Assembly (NCBI RefSeq): GCF_008830225.1
Contig: NZ_WAIE01000001.1
Span: 1,054,001-1,118,000, forward strand
Direction of reading: 5' to 3'
DNA length: 64,000 nt
DNA from: Pseudodesulfovibrio senegalensis
GTDB lineage: Bacteria > Desulfobacterota > Desulfovibrionia > Desulfovibrionales > Desulfovibrionaceae
Part shown: in pieces, positions 17,502-27,619 of the stretch
How the letters are laid out: every line of letters starts with the position of its first letter
Numbering within the stretch: position 1 is the first letter of the stretch
Notes under the pieces: model-generated
Database searches by the model: none
The model's input: the letters and a program-made list of their open reading frames with translations, nothing else
Told to the model about the DNA's origin: nothing
Made by a program: the position numbers and the translations under genes

Positions 17502-18533
17502 ATGAGTTTTGATATCAATCAGATTACCGCGATGATGCGGTCCGCCGACTCTGGGCAAATCTCTGCCGGCAAAGGCGCAGATGCCAGAAACATGGACGCA
17601 GGCAGGGCCATGCAACTGCAGGCGGCCTTCAGCAGCCAGATGCAAATGGCCCAGAGCCTTCTGGGACAGGGGGATACCCGCCCAGGAGTGGATGGGGCCG
17701 CAGGGTCGTTTGACGAAAGCATCATGAATGATGCCCTGATGTTTGACGCACTTTCCTCTTTGGCCAGCATCATGCGCGGCAGTTTCGGTGCGGCAAAGCC
17801 CATGAAACCCATGCAGGCTGTTGCCGATTATTCGACGGGTCGCGTCCCCAACGAGATTCGGCGCGCCGTGACACAGGCCGAGCCTGAGATTCGCGAGGCA
17901 TTGGGGAGCATGAGTGCCATGTTTGAATCCGGCTCCCGTGGCATTGCGGCTATCGGATATGATCGTGTGGGAGGTACTTCCTACGGAAAATACCAGATCG
18001 CATCCAAGGTCGGTACCATGGACGCTTTCTTGTCATATCTCGACAAACACCAGCCTGAATGGGCGGATCGTCTGCGCGCTGCAGGGCCTGCGAACACGGG
18101 ATCAAAGACCGGCGGCATGCCTGAGGTCTGGAAGCGGCTTGCCGCGGAAAGCCCGGAGAAATTTGAAGCCGTTCAGGGCGATTTCATCAAACAGCAAAGC
18201 TATGAGCCGGCACGGCGTATGATTTTGACCGGTACAGGGGTGGATATGGATAATGCCCCGAAGGCCGTGCAGGAGGTGCTGTGGAGCACTGCGGTGCAGC
18301 ACGGCCCTACCGGCGCCTCACGAATATTCGGCAAAGTCATTGAGGCATTCCGCTCGGTCGATACGGGCGGGGATTTCAACCGAAAACTCGTGGAAGGCGT
18401 CTATGACCAGCGCATGACGCAATTCGGAGCGTCAACCGAGCGCGTACGGGCCAGCGTGCATTCCCGCCTCGGCAGGGAAAAGCAGTTGGCCGTGAACATG
18501 CTGGAAGGAAAGTCCCTGAACAGAACCGTATGA
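17502..18533 (+). CDS. Putative lysozyme-like peptidoglycan-associated protein
   Basis: A 343-residue protein with no signal peptide. Residues 1-110 are Met/Gln/Ala-rich and likely disordered or helical (SFDINQITAMMRSADSGQ). From about 130 on, FESGSRGIAAIGYDRVGGTS, SYGKYQIASKVGTM and later WSTAVQHGP resemble lysozyme-like tail or endolysin domains, in which the Glu of the FESG segment would be catalytic. The family assignment is from pattern memory only. It may be secreted by a flagellar or other non-Sec route. The ATG at 17502 is chosen because it begins the conserved-looking reading frame; the upstream frame is unsupported. Confidence 0.6.
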   Translation: MSFDINQITAMMRSADSGQISAGKGADARNMDAGRAMQLQAAFSSQMQMAQSLLGQGDTRPGVDGAAGSFDESIMNDALMFDALSSLASIMRGSFGAAKPMKPMQAVADYSTGRVPNEIRRAVTQAEPEIREALGSMSAMFESGSRGIAAIGYDRVGGTSYGKYQIASKVGTMDAFLSYLDKHQPEWADRLRAAGPANTGSKTGGMPEVWKRLAAESPEKFEAVQGDFIKQQSYEPARRMILTGTGVDMDNAPKAVQEVLWSTAVQHGPTGASRIFGKVIEAFRSVDTGGDFNRKLVEGVYDQRMTQFGASTERVRASVHSRLGREKQLAVNMLEGKSLNRTV

Positions 18534-18556
18534 GTATGGAAAAAAGGAATTTATAT

Positions 18557-18585
18557 GGGCGCGTCCACTTGGGCGCGTCTTTTTA
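18557..18585 (+). terminator. Rho-independent terminator
   Basis: CGCGTCC and GGGCGCG pair around ACTT and are followed by TCTTTTTA. It closes the lysozyme-like gene and abuts the convergent RqcH-like gene stop. Confidence 0.75.
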
Positions 18586-20091
18586 TTTGGCCAGTTTTGA
18601 TTCAAGTTGTCGGGATGATTTCATGTCTACCTGAATCGTGCCGATGACCGAATCAACACGCACCTGTCCGTGGGCAAATCCTTTGACCTTGCGTACGTCC
18701 TTGACCTGAGCATACATGACCGTGGCTTTGGTGTCTTCTTTTCTGTAGCTTTTGAGGGCACACAGGGCCGCAGCCTGCTCCAGCGTTGTTTGCGGTATTT
18801 CGCGGTTCGGATGGTCGCGGCGGAGGATGACGTGGGAGCTGGGGCCGTCCTGAAGGTGGAACCAGTAGTCGAAGGCGCTGGCCGCCTTGCTAATGATGTC
18901 GTGATTGGCCTTTTTGTTGCGGCCGCGGATGATGGTGAATCCGTCCGTGGACGTGAATACGGATGCGGCAATGCCTCTGTATCGTTTGGGCAGTGTCGGA
19001 GCGGGCATGGCCGTTTCCCGTGTTGTCTGCCTTTCCGGAAGTCGGCCGCGTTCAAGGTCGTTCAATTCACTGTGGAGCTGTTTGCGTCTGCGTTTCACAT
19101 GGCGCAGCCCCCGTTCTCCCTTGGCTGCCAGGCGGAAGTAACGTTCCATGTTTTCCGTGGGCGTCAGGAAGCGGTTCATGGGAACCGTCATCTCGCCGTG
19201 TTCAGGATGGGAAACGGTGACGTTTTCCAGTCCTTCTTCCTGTTTGAAACGGTACAGTTCGGCCTGCAACGCCTCGGCCATGATTTTGTCTTGAATGAAT
19301 GAGCGCAGGCGTTCCTCTTCCTGCTCAAGTCTGGAAAGGTTGCGCCGCAACCGTTTGCGTTCCCGTTTAAGGCGGGTATTGTCTTCGCGCCCGGCTTCGG
19401 TATTCAACTGTTGAAACAGTGCTGATTGGCCAGAGGCGTTGGCCGCTTCAAGGGCGGAGGAGTACGTTCGGTCATGGTTCCCTGTTTTCCAGGTCAGAGG
19501 GATGGAATGAGCGGAGTCCTGACCAAGGTGGAATTGGTCGTTCATGCCCGCGGCCAGGTTCAGGTATTGCGCATGCGCCTCTGCCTCGGGCAAGGAATGC
19601 AGGTGCTTGCGAAGCGGGGGAGAGATGTGCGGATATTGTCGCCAGATTTCATTGTTCGCGAGGATGTCTTCAAAGGCTGGCCATTCAACGGCTGCAGCAA
19701 AAGAGTCGGGCAATTGGGTTGTCAACGAGACTTCGGTTCTCAGGTCAAAGAGAATGTAGTTGAAATCGTTGACCCGTGACGGAGTCAGTTCCCATGCGAT
19801 TTTCAGATTGGTCCAATCCGTATGGAAATCAAGCAGGCGTCGCCCCTGTAGGTGTTTGCGGAACCACATGACCTGTGCCGTCGGTATGGCCGGGTTGTCT
19901 GGCTTGACCGGGGAAAGAAAAAGATGGCCCGCCGATTTGGCGGGCCGGAAGAGCAAATGCAGAGTTTCACCCTTTGCCTGCAGCTTGAATGTCCAGACTC
20001 CGGGAGCGGGGCCGAATATTTTTTCTATTCTGCGCCCTTTGAGTAGCGGACCAATTTCGGCCGCCAGAGAACGGAAGAAAATGGCTTCCAT
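18583..20091 (-). CDS. NFACT-family RqcH-like protein
   Basis: A 502-residue protein with the NFACT layout: N-terminal domain (1-200, FFRSLAAEIGPLLKGRRIEK), a long coiled-coil middle (about 235-350) and a C-terminal NFACT-R domain (about 385-490, TIIRGRNKKANHDIISKAAS, then SHVILRR). Bacterial RqcH adds alanine tails to stalled nascent chains on 50S subunits; annotation as fibronectin-binding protein is historical. It ends at a shared terminator and begins 18 bp after the DksA-like gene, its likely operon partner. Confidence 0.88.
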   Translation of the reverse strand: MEAIFFRSLAAEIGPLLKGRRIEKIFGPAPGVWTFKLQAKGETLHLLFRPAKSAGHLFLSPVKPDNPAIPTAQVMWFRKHLQGRRLLDFHTDWTNLKIAWELTPSRVNDFNYILFDLRTEVSLTTQLPDSFAAAVEWPAFEDILANNEIWRQYPHISPPLRKHLHSLPEAEAHAQYLNLAAGMNDQFHLGQDSAHSIPLTWKTGNHDRTYSSALEAANASGQSALFQQLNTEAGREDNTRLKRERKRLRRNLSRLEQEEERLRSFIQDKIMAEALQAELYRFKQEEGLENVTVSHPEHGEMTVPMNRFLTPTENMERYFRLAAKGERGLRHVKRRRKQLHSELNDLERGRLPERQTTRETAMPAPTLPKRYRGIAASVFTSTDGFTIIRGRNKKANHDIISKAASAFDYWFHLQDGPSSHVILRRDHPNREIPQTTLEQAAALCALKSYRKEDTKATVMYAQVKDVRKVKGFAHGQVRVDSVIGTIQVDMKSSRQLESKLAK

Positions 20092-20109
20092 GATTATATG
20101 TTGCGAATT

Positions 20110-20472
20110 CTAGTCGCCGCGAACTTTTTCGTCTTCTTCCTGTTTGCTTTTGCAGTGTATGCACAGCGTGGTCATGGGGCGGGCCTTGAGTCTGGGGACG
20201 CTGATATCTTCTCCGCATTCCTGACAGACGCCAAAGTCGCCATCTTCTATGCGCTGCAAAGCCTGGTTGATTTTCTTGATGAGTTTACGCTCCCTGTCGC
20301 GCAGACGGAGGGTGAAGGCCCGGTCGGATTCGGCCGTTGCCCTGTCCGCGGGGTCTGCGTAAACCTCGCCGGATTCGGTCATGTCTTCAATGGTTGCTTC
20401 GCTCTTCTCAAGTATATCGGAGAGCATGCCATTGAGAAGTTCCTGAAAGTACTGAATATCACTAGCTTTCAT
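20110..20472 (-). CDS. DksA/TraR-type zinc-finger protein
   Basis: A 120-residue protein of the DksA/TraR family. The N-terminal coiled coil (1-75) contains DPADRATAE, which holds the acidic coiled-coil tip region, and the C-terminal zinc finger has CQECG and CIHCK. Members bind the RNA polymerase secondary channel and alter promoter response with ppGpp. AGGAGG lies just upstream of the start. It is transcribed leftward ahead of the RqcH-like gene, divergent from the tRNA operon. Confidence 0.93.
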   Translation of the reverse strand: MKASDIQYFQELLNGMLSDILEKSEATIEDMTESGEVYADPADRATAESDRAFTLRLRDRERKLIKKINQALQRIEDGDFGVCQECGEDISVPRLKARPMTTLCIHCKSKQEEDEKVRGD

Positions 20473-20632
20473 TCACTGTCCTCCTAGAGGTTGGAAGAAC
20501 GTGGCCTGGCGTTGCTTCAAAGACTATAATAATGAACTAAAGAGGTTGCGTAAACCAAAAAGCATCGGAAAGTAAAGTGTTTCTTTCATTGGTCATATTT
20601 TGGTTATTCGTGAAGTTTTTTGGGAAATTTCC

Positions 20633-20659
20633 TTGACACCTGATTGGGGCACGTATAAA
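20633..20659 (+). promoter_or_regulatory. Promoter of the Gly-Cys-Gly tRNA operon
   Basis: A perfect TTGACA at 20633-20638 is followed after 15 bases by TATAAA (20654-20659), or after 17 by TAAAAG. The first tRNA starts at 20676. This is a typical sigma-70 stable-RNA promoter. Confidence 0.75.
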
Positions 20660-20675
20660 AGAACTTCCCTCGTGA

Positions 20676-20750
<75 letters not shown>

Positions 20751-20758
20751 CACAACGA

Positions 20759-20833
<75 letters not shown>

Positions 20834-20841
20834 TTTTTCGA

Positions 20842-20916
<75 letters not shown>

Positions 20917-20923
20917 TATTTCA

Positions 20924-20953
20924 GGGCCGTCCTCAGGACGGTCCTTTTTTTTG
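20924..20953 (+). terminator. Rho-independent terminator of the tRNA operon
   Basis: GGGCCGTCC and GGACGGTCC (one G-T wobble) pair, and a run of eight T follows, then a second T-run. Confidence 0.9.
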
Positions 20954-21046
20954 TTTTTTTGCCATGCTTTTTGGTGATTGCGGTACGGTCCGTGCAAAGT
21001 CGGGGCAAACGGAAAAGAATTCCTGATACCCAAGTGAGAAAAATGC

Positions 21047-22075
21047 ATGGAACACAGCATATCCGATCCCGTCGCCGAAATATTGAAAATTGAACGCCCG
21101 ACCGAGCGTTTTTGCCTGTCTCCATTGACCACAGCCGGATTGCAGGCGCGTAATTTCACCCGGGCCAGCATTTCTGTCTCGGAGTGTATGGCTCCCGAAT
21201 TCTACGCGCCGAACAGGTCGCTTCAGGAAGAGTTTGAACGGCTGTGCGATCCAGGGTTTCCTGTTTCAAGCGAGGTTTTGCTTAACCTCGTGGTCAAATA
21301 CTTCTGTGCCTATGTGGACGACTCTCTGGGGACGCGTCCTGTGGACTTTGCCGAGCTGGCAGGCGTGTTCGAGGCTTTTGGGAGGCACCAGAGCCTGAAC
21401 GAGCCGCATGATGATATCGAGCGCATGAATCGCATGCGTCAGTGGTCAGGTGTGCTGCGCCTTTTGGCGGACGCGCCGCGCATGGCCCATGTGTTGCGCG
21501 ATGTGCTCGGCATGAGGATACGCAAACAGGACGAGCGGTTCATTGGCGTGGATATGGGAACGGCTTCCGGGCTTATGGTTGTGGCCATGGCTGCCAACGC
21601 ACGCAGGAACGGATTTGCCGATCCTCTGGTGCGCGGGTTTATGCACGATCCGGTAGCCGGGGAGCGAACCCACGATTTGTTGCGGTTGTTGGGAGCGGGA
21701 GATGTGCTGGCTGTTCTGCCTGCTGATCGCCGTTCTTATGCGTGGCTGCAGGGCCGGTCTCCATCGATGGTGGTGAATGAACGCCTTGTGGGCATGCAGC
21801 AACCGTTGGGCGAGCGGGACTTTTTTGCCCCGTATTCTACACTGGCCACAGTAATGCGTGACAACGCGGGTGATACTGTTTTTTACCCTGAAGGCGTGAT
21901 TGCCTACTGTCGCGATGCCAACATGTCCATGGTCATCAGTCCGGATGCGGGGCTTCAGGTTTCCGAAGAGTATATGAGAGCCGGGTTGGCCATGCAGGGC
22001 TTTTTGCATGGTGGACAGGTTGTTCCAGTGCACCGCATGGGAGAAGAGTTTTACGGATATTTTTGCGGTGATTGA
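21047..22075 (+). CDS. Protein of unknown function, possible Rossmann-like fold
   Basis: A 342-residue soluble protein. Near residue 164 the segment FIGVDMGTASGLMVVAMAAN looks like the first strand and glycine loop of a SAM-dependent methyltransferase, and DPVAGERTHDLLRLLG could be the following strand-helix. The N-terminal 130 residues are helical and match nothing I know. The start at 21047 has only a weak ribosome binding site; the overlapping ATG at 21043 is in another, quickly closed frame. It follows the tRNA operon and faces the YdjM-like gene tail to tail with 9 bp between stops. Assignment beyond this is not supported. Confidence 0.75.
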   Translation: MEHSISDPVAEILKIERPTERFCLSPLTTAGLQARNFTRASISVSECMAPEFYAPNRSLQEEFERLCDPGFPVSSEVLLNLVVKYFCAYVDDSLGTRPVDFAELAGVFEAFGRHQSLNEPHDDIERMNRMRQWSGVLRLLADAPRMAHVLRDVLGMRIRKQDERFIGVDMGTASGLMVVAMAANARRNGFADPLVRGFMHDPVAGERTHDLLRLLGAGDVLAVLPADRRSYAWLQGRSPSMVVNERLVGMQQPLGERDFFAPYSTLATVMRDNAGDTVFYPEGVIAYCRDANMSMVISPDAGLQVSEEYMRAGLAMQGFLHGGQVVPVHRMGEEFYGYFCGD

Positions 22076-22084
22076 TTGGAAAGG

Positions 22085-23083
22085 TCACTGGACGGCCTCT
22101 TCCAGAGTCTTGCGCAGCGAATGATTGAACTGCCAACTCTTCAGTCGGCCTTGGTCGTCGACAGTGCCTACGAGACGGAATGGTGGCTTTCGTTCGGTAA
22201 AGATTGACGTCATTACCGGATGGACGCTTGAAAAGCGCAGGTCGTCGAAAATCATTTCCGTACCGTTGCCTGTGTCGCGGGTCTTTATGATCGGATACCG
22301 GGCAAACCATTTCCATGTAGCAAACATGGAGGTTTGCGTCCCTAACTCCTCAAGCAGGCCCGGATTGGCCCTATGCCCGGAAATGGAAGGATATTCTTTG
22401 CCGGGGACGAACGTGTTGACCAGGGTCAGCGTATAGGTGTCCTTTTGCCGGGAAACGACCTTCCAGTATATAGGGGTGAATGCATCTGGGATAAAGTCAA
22501 ATTCTTCGAATTGTATTCCCTGATTGGCGTATTGCTTGCTCATCATGTTTTCGAGCAATGATCCCGTCCCCAGGCTGGCAAGCGGATAAATGAACACGAA
22601 TGCCAGTGCCCATTTGCCGATGACGCTTTCTTTGTTCTTTCGGATGAAAGCGACCACCATGAACAGCAGCAGGGTAATTGTATATATGGGGTCTATGATG
22701 AAAAGTGCATCCAGCGAAAAGCGTTCATTGGAAAACGGAGCCAGAATTTGGGTTCCGTACGATGTGATGTAGTCCAGCCAGATGTGAACATATATGAGGA
22801 AGAGTGCCAGCAGGAACGATTTGGCCAATGGAACTTTACGGGCCACAAACCTGTAGAGGATTGCCAGAATAACGGCCATGACCGCCCCCCCCGCAATGGA
22901 TGTGCTCAGCCCGCGATGATGGAGCAGGGACCATTCAGGGTCTGCGTTGAAAAAGAGGATATCCACGTCTGGAATCCATGCACAGAGAATGCAGAAGGGC
23001 ATAAACAGACGGGCTTTGGGAAAGTTTCGCCTGAAAGCCTGTGCGCCGATAACGCCTGAAGCCAAGTGGGTAACAGGATCCAT
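22085..23083 (-). CDS. YdjM-like (DUF457) membrane protein
   Basis: A 332-residue protein. It opens MDPVTHLASGVIGAQ and has HHRGLSTS and HIWLDYITSYG, the His/Asp pattern of the membrane-bound metal-dependent hydrolase family (YdjM/DUF457). About five membrane helices span residues 25-190; residues 190-332 form a soluble C-terminal domain. Enzymatic activity in this family is not well established. It is divergent from psd. Confidence 0.8.
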   Translation of the reverse strand: MDPVTHLASGVIGAQAFRRNFPKARLFMPFCILCAWIPDVDILFFNADPEWSLLHHRGLSTSIAGGAVMAVILAILYRFVARKVPLAKSFLLALFLIYVHIWLDYITSYGTQILAPFSNERFSLDALFIIDPIYTITLLLFMVVAFIRKNKESVIGKWALAFVFIYPLASLGTGSLLENMMSKQYANQGIQFEEFDFIPDAFTPIYWKVVSRQKDTYTLTLVNTFVPGKEYPSISGHRANPGLLEELGTQTSMFATWKWFARYPIIKTRDTGNGTEMIFDDLRFSSVHPVMTSIFTERKPPFRLVGTVDDQGRLKSWQFNHSLRKTLEEAVQ

Positions 23084-23197
23084 GACGTATATATACGTAT
23101 AAGTGCCGTGTAAGTAAAAAGGAATTTCCGTTAAGATATTGTCAGTTGATTTTCAGGGGATTGGTGAGTACCTTCCCCGAAACGAACCGGAACAAGG

Positions 23198-23854
23198 ATG
23201 ACGAGCATTATGCGTACCCCCTCTGTAGGCGTAGCCCTTGAAGGTATTCCTTATATTGTTATAGCCGCTTTTACCACGCTGCTTTTTGCTGTGCTGGAAT
23301 GGCCCGTGCCCGCTCTTGTGGCGCTCGGTTTGACTGCATTCATCGGCCATTTTTTTCGTGATCCGGAACGGGTTGCCCCCGAGGATCCGGACGCGGTGTG
23401 CTCTCCGGCCGACGGCCGCGTATGCAAGGTCTCCCGCGAGGTTGACCCCGTGAGCGGCGATATGCGTCAGGTCGTCTGCGTATTCATGAACGTATTCAAC
23501 GTGCACGTGAACCGCATGCCGGTTTCCGGCAAGATCGAGCGCACCCGGTATATCCCGGGCAAATATTTCAATGCCTCGCTGGACAAGGCCAGCACGGACA
23601 ACGAACGGTGCGTGCTGGAAATCGTGGGCAAGGGCAACCAGCGGTTTACAGTTGTTCAGATTGCCGGACTGATTGCCCGCAGGATCGTGTGCTGGGCCGA
23701 ACCGGCTGATAAACTCAAGCGTGGCGAGCGGTTTGGTTTGATCAAGTTCGGGTCCCGAGTTGACCTTTACATCCCGGATGGCTATGTTCCAACTGTGCAT
23801 GTCGGTGACAAGGTCGTTGCCGGTGAGAGCACCATGGCCGTTCGCAAGGCGTAA
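23198..23854 (+). CDS. psd: Phosphatidylserine decarboxylase proenzyme (short type)
   Basis: A 218-residue protein of the short, archaeal-like PSD class. It makes phosphatidylethanolamine from phosphatidylserine. Two membrane helices lie at about 15-50. SPADGRV, NVFNVHVNRMPV and the self-cleavage region IKFGSRVD (Gly-Ser, forming the pyruvoyl group) are visible. An ATG at 23210 is an alternative start. pssA follows 35 bp later, giving the two-step pathway in one operon. Confidence 0.93.
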   Translation: MTSIMRTPSVGVALEGIPYIVIAAFTTLLFAVLEWPVPALVALGLTAFIGHFFRDPERVAPEDPDAVCSPADGRVCKVSREVDPVSGDMRQVVCVFMNVFNVHVNRMPVSGKIERTRYIPGKYFNASLDKASTDNERCVLEIVGKGNQRFTVVQIAGLIARRIVCWAEPADKLKRGERFGLIKFGSRVDLYIPDGYVPTVHVGDKVVAGESTMAVRKA

Positions 23855-23889
23855 TGACGGCTACTGTCACAGCACAGGAATGAGATACG

Positions 23890-24660
23890 ATGACTGGGGA
23901 AAAGAAATTGCCGCGCCATAAGAGCGTGTACATTCTGCCGAACCTGCTGACTGCAGCGAGCCTGTTTGCTGGCTTTCTGGGCATGACGTTGGCCATCAAA
24001 GGAAACTTTGAAGGGTGCGCGTTGTGTATTTTGATCAGTTGTGTGCTCGACGGTCTGGACGGCAAGGTCGCCCGGCTCACGGGAACCACCAGTGAATTCG
24101 GCATCCAGCTCGATTCTCTGGCCGACCTTGTGGCTTTTGGCGTCACCCCGGCCATCATGGCCTATCTCTGGCAGTTGCATGCGTTCAACCGTCTCGGCCT
24201 CATGGCCGCGTTCCTCATGATCGTGTGCGGTGCGCTTCGTCTTGCCCGTTTCAATGTGCAGACAAAGACATCTTCCAAAAAATTCTTTGTGGGCCTGCCC
24301 ATCCCTGCGGCAGGGTGCACGTTGGCGACTCTGGTCCTGTTCTCTTCCTATCTGCCTCCCGAATTCGCCGCCAAGGCGTTGCCGGTGAGCACGTTGGTGC
24401 TGGTCTATGTGGTATCGTTCTTCATGGTCAGTTCCATTCGTTTTTACTCCTTCAAGGAGTTTGGGGCTCTCAAGGCTCACCCGTTCAGTGCGATGGTCAC
24501 CGCGATTCTGCTTTGCGTGCTGGTGGCATCCAAACCCAAGCTCTTGGGTTTTCTGATCTTCCTCGGGTACCTTGTTTCCGGGCCCGTCTACACCATTTTC
24601 TTCCTTTCCCGCAGGAGCTCCCGACTACTAGGAGACTCCACTTCCAAAAAGCTATCCTAG
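23890..24660 (+). CDS. pssA: CDP-diacylglycerol--serine O-phosphatidyltransferase
   Basis: A 256-residue membrane enzyme with the complete CDP-alcohol phosphatidyltransferase motif at about residues 53-79: DGLDGKVAR, then Gly, Asp and Asp at the family spacing ending QLDSLAD. About eight helices are visible. It produces phosphatidylserine for the adjacent decarboxylase. Confidence 0.95.
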   Translation: MTGEKKLPRHKSVYILPNLLTAASLFAGFLGMTLAIKGNFEGCALCILISCVLDGLDGKVARLTGTTSEFGIQLDSLADLVAFGVTPAIMAYLWQLHAFNRLGLMAAFLMIVCGALRLARFNVQTKTSSKKFFVGLPIPAAGCTLATLVLFSSYLPPEFAAKALPVSTLVLVYVVSFFMVSSIRFYSFKEFGALKAHPFSAMVTAILLCVLVASKPKLLGFLIFLGYLVSGPVYTIFFLSRRSSRLLGDSTSKKLS

Positions 24661-24771
24661 CCCGATAGCGCGATTCGTCTTTTTCCATAAGTTTATCATG
24701 CGGTTTTCGGGCCGTGACCCTGATGCACAATTGCGTTCCGGTCACTGCAGAAATCGTGTTACAACCAGATA

Positions 24772-24789
24772 ATCCCTGTTCGGTACAGG
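24772..24789 (+). promoter_or_regulatory. Short hairpin in the leu operon leader
   Basis: CCCTGT and ACAGGG pair around a 5-nt loop about 20 bases before the leuA start. The 150-bp pssA-leuA gap shows no run of Leu codons in a convincing leader peptide. Role uncertain. Confidence 0.3.
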
Positions 24790-24810
24790 GCCTCATAGCA
24801 GGAGGAAATC

Positions 24811-26346
24811 ATGTCTGAACGTGTGTATATTTTCGATACTACGTTGCGTGATGGTGAGCAGTCTCCCGGCGCCACCATGAACCTTGACGAAAAGATTCGT
24901 ATGGCAAGACAGCTGGAAACGCTTGGTGTGGATATCATCGAGGCGGGTTTTCCCATTGCCAGTCAGGGTGACTTCGAGTCGGTGCGAGCCATAGCCAATG
25001 CTGTTGGCGATGTGCAGGTAGCCGGGCTGTGCCGTTCAGTGGTCAAGGACATCGACCGCTGCTGGGAAGCGGTCAAGGTTGCCAAAAATCCCCGAATTCA
25101 TACGTTCCTGGCCACCAGCCCCATCCATATGGAGCACAAGCTCGGCAAAACCCCGGAGCAGGTGCTGGTAATGGCCGACGCCGCAGTGCGCCATGCTGCC
25201 CAGTATACCACGAACGTGGAATTTTCCGCCGAGGATGCGTCCCGGTCCGATTGGGATTTTCTGGTCAAGGTTACGGAAACCGCCATTTCCGCCGGGGCCA
25301 CGACCATCAATATCCCCGACACCGTGGGCTATACGCAGCCGCATGAATTTCATGAACTGATCAAGTACCTCATGGACAATGTCTCCAATGTGGACAAGGC
25401 TGTTATCTCGGTGCATTGCCACAATGATCTCGGACTGGCCGTGGCCAACACGCTGGCCGCCATTCGTGCCGGTGCGCGCCAGGCCGAGGTTACGGTGTCC
25501 GGCATTGGCGAACGTGCGGGAAACGCCGCCCTCGAAGAGGTGGTCATGGCCATGAATACCCGCAAGGATCAGTATCCGTATGAAACGGGCATCAACACCC
25601 ACGAGCTGTTTCCTTCCTGCCGCAGATTGTCGCAGATTATCGGGCAGCCCATTCCTCCGTACAAGGCCATTGTCGGTCCCAATGCCTTTGCCCATGAGTC
25701 GGGCGTGCATCAGGACGGGGTCATCAAGAACCGCCTTACCTACGAAATCATGACCCCGGAATCCATTGGCCGGGCCGGAAACGAGATCGTCATCGGCAAG
25801 CATTCCGGCAGTCACGCCATTCGCAAGAAGGTCGAACAGCTCGGTTATTCGCTGGACGATGCGCAACTCGGCGTGCTTTTCAATGCGGTCAAGGAGCTGG
25901 CGGACAAGAAGGAACAGGTCTTTGACGAGGACGTGGAAGCCCTGATTCTGGAAAAGGTTTTCCGCAGGCGGGACAAGTTCCGCCTTGCGGACATGAGTGT
26001 GTTTTCCGGTGCCGGAGAAGTGCCGCCCCATGCGGCCATGGTGCTGGAATTTGGTGAACCGGGAGTTGACGCTGACGTGCGCACGGTTTCCGAGTTCGGT
26101 GAAGGATGCGTTGACGCCGTGTTCAAGTCCATCTATTCGTTGGTCGGAGTAACACCCCGTTTGGTTCGCTACTCGGTCAACGCCGTAACCGAAGGTTCGG
26201 ATGCCCTGGCCGGTGTAGCCGTGCGCATTGAACACGACGGCGTAAGCGCCGTGGGTCGCGCCAATGACGCGGACGTGGTCAAGGCAAGCGCCCTGGCAAT
26301 GGTCAACGCGCTCAATCGCATGGAAAAAGCAAAAGAGGAGAGATAG
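24811..26346 (+). CDS. leuA: 2-isopropylmalate synthase
   Basis: A 511-residue enzyme condensing 2-oxoisovalerate with acetyl-CoA, the first leucine-specific step. The metal/substrate motif [12 protein letters not shown] is at residues 10-21 and [12 protein letters not shown] is near residue 202. The C-terminal 130 residues form the leucine-sensing regulatory domain, so feedback inhibition is expected. AGGAGG lies 7 bases before the ATG. leuC begins 2 bp after the stop. Confidence 0.97.
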   Translation: MSERVYIFDTTLRDGEQSPGATMNLDEKIRMARQLETLGVDIIEAGFPIASQGDFESVRAIANAVGDVQVAGLCRSVVKDIDRCWEAVKVAKNPRIHTFLATSPIHMEHKLGKTPEQVLVMADAAVRHAAQYTTNVEFSAEDASRSDWDFLVKVTETAISAGATTINIPDTVGYTQPHEFHELIKYLMDNVSNVDKAVISVHCHNDLGLAVANTLAAIRAGARQAEVTVSGIGERAGNAALEEVVMAMNTRKDQYPYETGINTHELFPSCRRLSQIIGQPIPPYKAIVGPNAFAHESGVHQDGVIKNRLTYEIMTPESIGRAGNEIVIGKHSGSHAIRKKVEQLGYSLDDAQLGVLFNAVKELADKKEQVFDEDVEALILEKVFRRRDKFRLADMSVFSGAGEVPPHAAMVLEFGEPGVDADVRTVSEFGEGCVDAVFKSIYSLVGVTPRLVRYSVNAVTEGSDALAGVAVRIEHDGVSAVGRANDADVVKASALAMVNALNRMEKAKEER

Positions 26347-26348
26347 GA

Positions 26349-27608
26349 ATGCCACAAACTCTGGCAGAAAAGATATTGCAACGGCACACGGATCAGGACG
26401 TGCGCGAGGCCGGACAGATCGTCCAGTGCCGCGTGTCCATGGTTCTGGCCAACGACATTACTGCGCCGCTGGCCATCAAGTCGTTCAAGGCCATGGGAGC
26501 CAGGCAGGTGTTCGACAAGGACAAGGTCTCCCTTGTCTGCGACCACTTTACTCCGAACAAGGACATCGAGTCTGCGGAGCAGGTCAAGGTGGTCCGTGAT
26601 TTTGCCGAACAGATGGGCATTACCCATTATTACGAATGCGGCGAAGTGGGCGTGGAACACGCCCTGCTGCCGGAAAAAGGCATTGTCGGCCCCGGCGACA
26701 TCGTCGTGGGTGCGGACAGCCACACCTGTACCTATGGCGGGCTGGGCGCTTTTGCCACGGGTATGGGCTCCACGGACATTGCCGGGGCCATGGCCCTCGG
26801 TGAAACGTGGTTCAAGGTGCCGCCCACCATCAAGGTGGAAATCGAGGGCACGCCGCAGGAATATGTGGGCGCCAAGGATTACATGCTCAACCTCATCGGC
26901 AGGATCGGTGTTGCCGGCGCCCTGTACAAGGCTCTGGAGTTCAGCGGCACTGCCGTGGATGATCTTACCGTGGAAGGGCGCATGACCATGGCCAACATGG
27001 CCATTGAGGCCGGAGGCAAGGTCGGATTGTTCGCCTCGGACGCCAAGACCCTTGCGTATGCCGCTGCTGCGGGCCGTTCCGGCGACATCGAACTGAGTGC
27101 CGATGCGGGCGCGATATACGAGCGGGTGGTGAACATTGACGTGAGTGACATGGCGCCGCAGGTTGCCTGTCCGCATCTGCCGGACAACGTCAAGCCCGTG
27201 GATGAAACCGCAGGGTTGCGGATTCATCAGGCCGTGATCGGCTCGTGTACCAATGGGCGTATCGAAGACATGCGCGAAGCCGCAGCCATTCTCAAGGGGC
27301 GGACCGTTGATTCCAAGGTCCGCTGCATTGTCCTGCCTGCCACGCCCGGCATTTGGAAGCAGTGCCTCAAGGAAGGGCTTATGGAAATATTCATGGCCTC
27401 GGGCTGTATTGTGGGACCGCCCACTTGCGGACCGTGTCTTGGCGGGCACATGGGCATTTTGGCGGGCGGCGAGCGTGCCATTGCCACCACCAACCGCAAC
27501 TTCAAGGGCCGCATGGGCAGCCTGGAGAGCGAAGTATTCCTTTCCAATCCCGCTGTTGCCGCTGCCAGCGCCATTGCCGGCGAAATCATCAACCCCGCCA
27601 AACTCTAG
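26349..27608 (+). CDS. leuC: 3-isopropylmalate dehydratase large subunit
   Basis: A 419-residue aconitase-family protein. The three iron-sulfur ligands are in [11 protein letters not shown] and [32 protein letters not shown] is the substrate loop. The length is that of the shorter (archaeal/delta-proteobacterial type) LeuC rather than the 466-residue enterobacterial form. It works with the LeuD just downstream. Confidence 0.96.
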   Translation: MPQTLAEKILQRHTDQDVREAGQIVQCRVSMVLANDITAPLAIKSFKAMGARQVFDKDKVSLVCDHFTPNKDIESAEQVKVVRDFAEQMGITHYYECGEVGVEHALLPEKGIVGPGDIVVGADSHTCTYGGLGAFATGMGSTDIAGAMALGETWFKVPPTIKVEIEGTPQEYVGAKDYMLNLIGRIGVAGALYKALEFSGTAVDDLTVEGRMTMANMAIEAGGKVGLFASDAKTLAYAAAAGRSGDIELSADAGAIYERVVNIDVSDMAPQVACPHLPDNVKPVDETAGLRIHQAVIGSCTNGRIEDMREAAAILKGRTVDSKVRCIVLPATPGIWKQCLKEGLMEIFMASGCIVGPPTCGPCLGGHMGILAGGERAIATTNRNFKGRMGSLESEVFLSNPAVAAASAIAGEIINPAKL

Positions 27609-27619
27609 GAGCGAGAATC

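Noticed and set aside
25036-26355. Antisense open frame of 439 codons opposite leuA
   Set aside because: leuA has complete family motifs; the antisense frame has no ribosome binding site or recognisable domain and arises from codon bias.
26169-27449. Antisense open frame of 426 codons opposite leuA-leuC
   Set aside because: Shadow of the leu genes, spanning a real gene boundary, with no recognisable motif.
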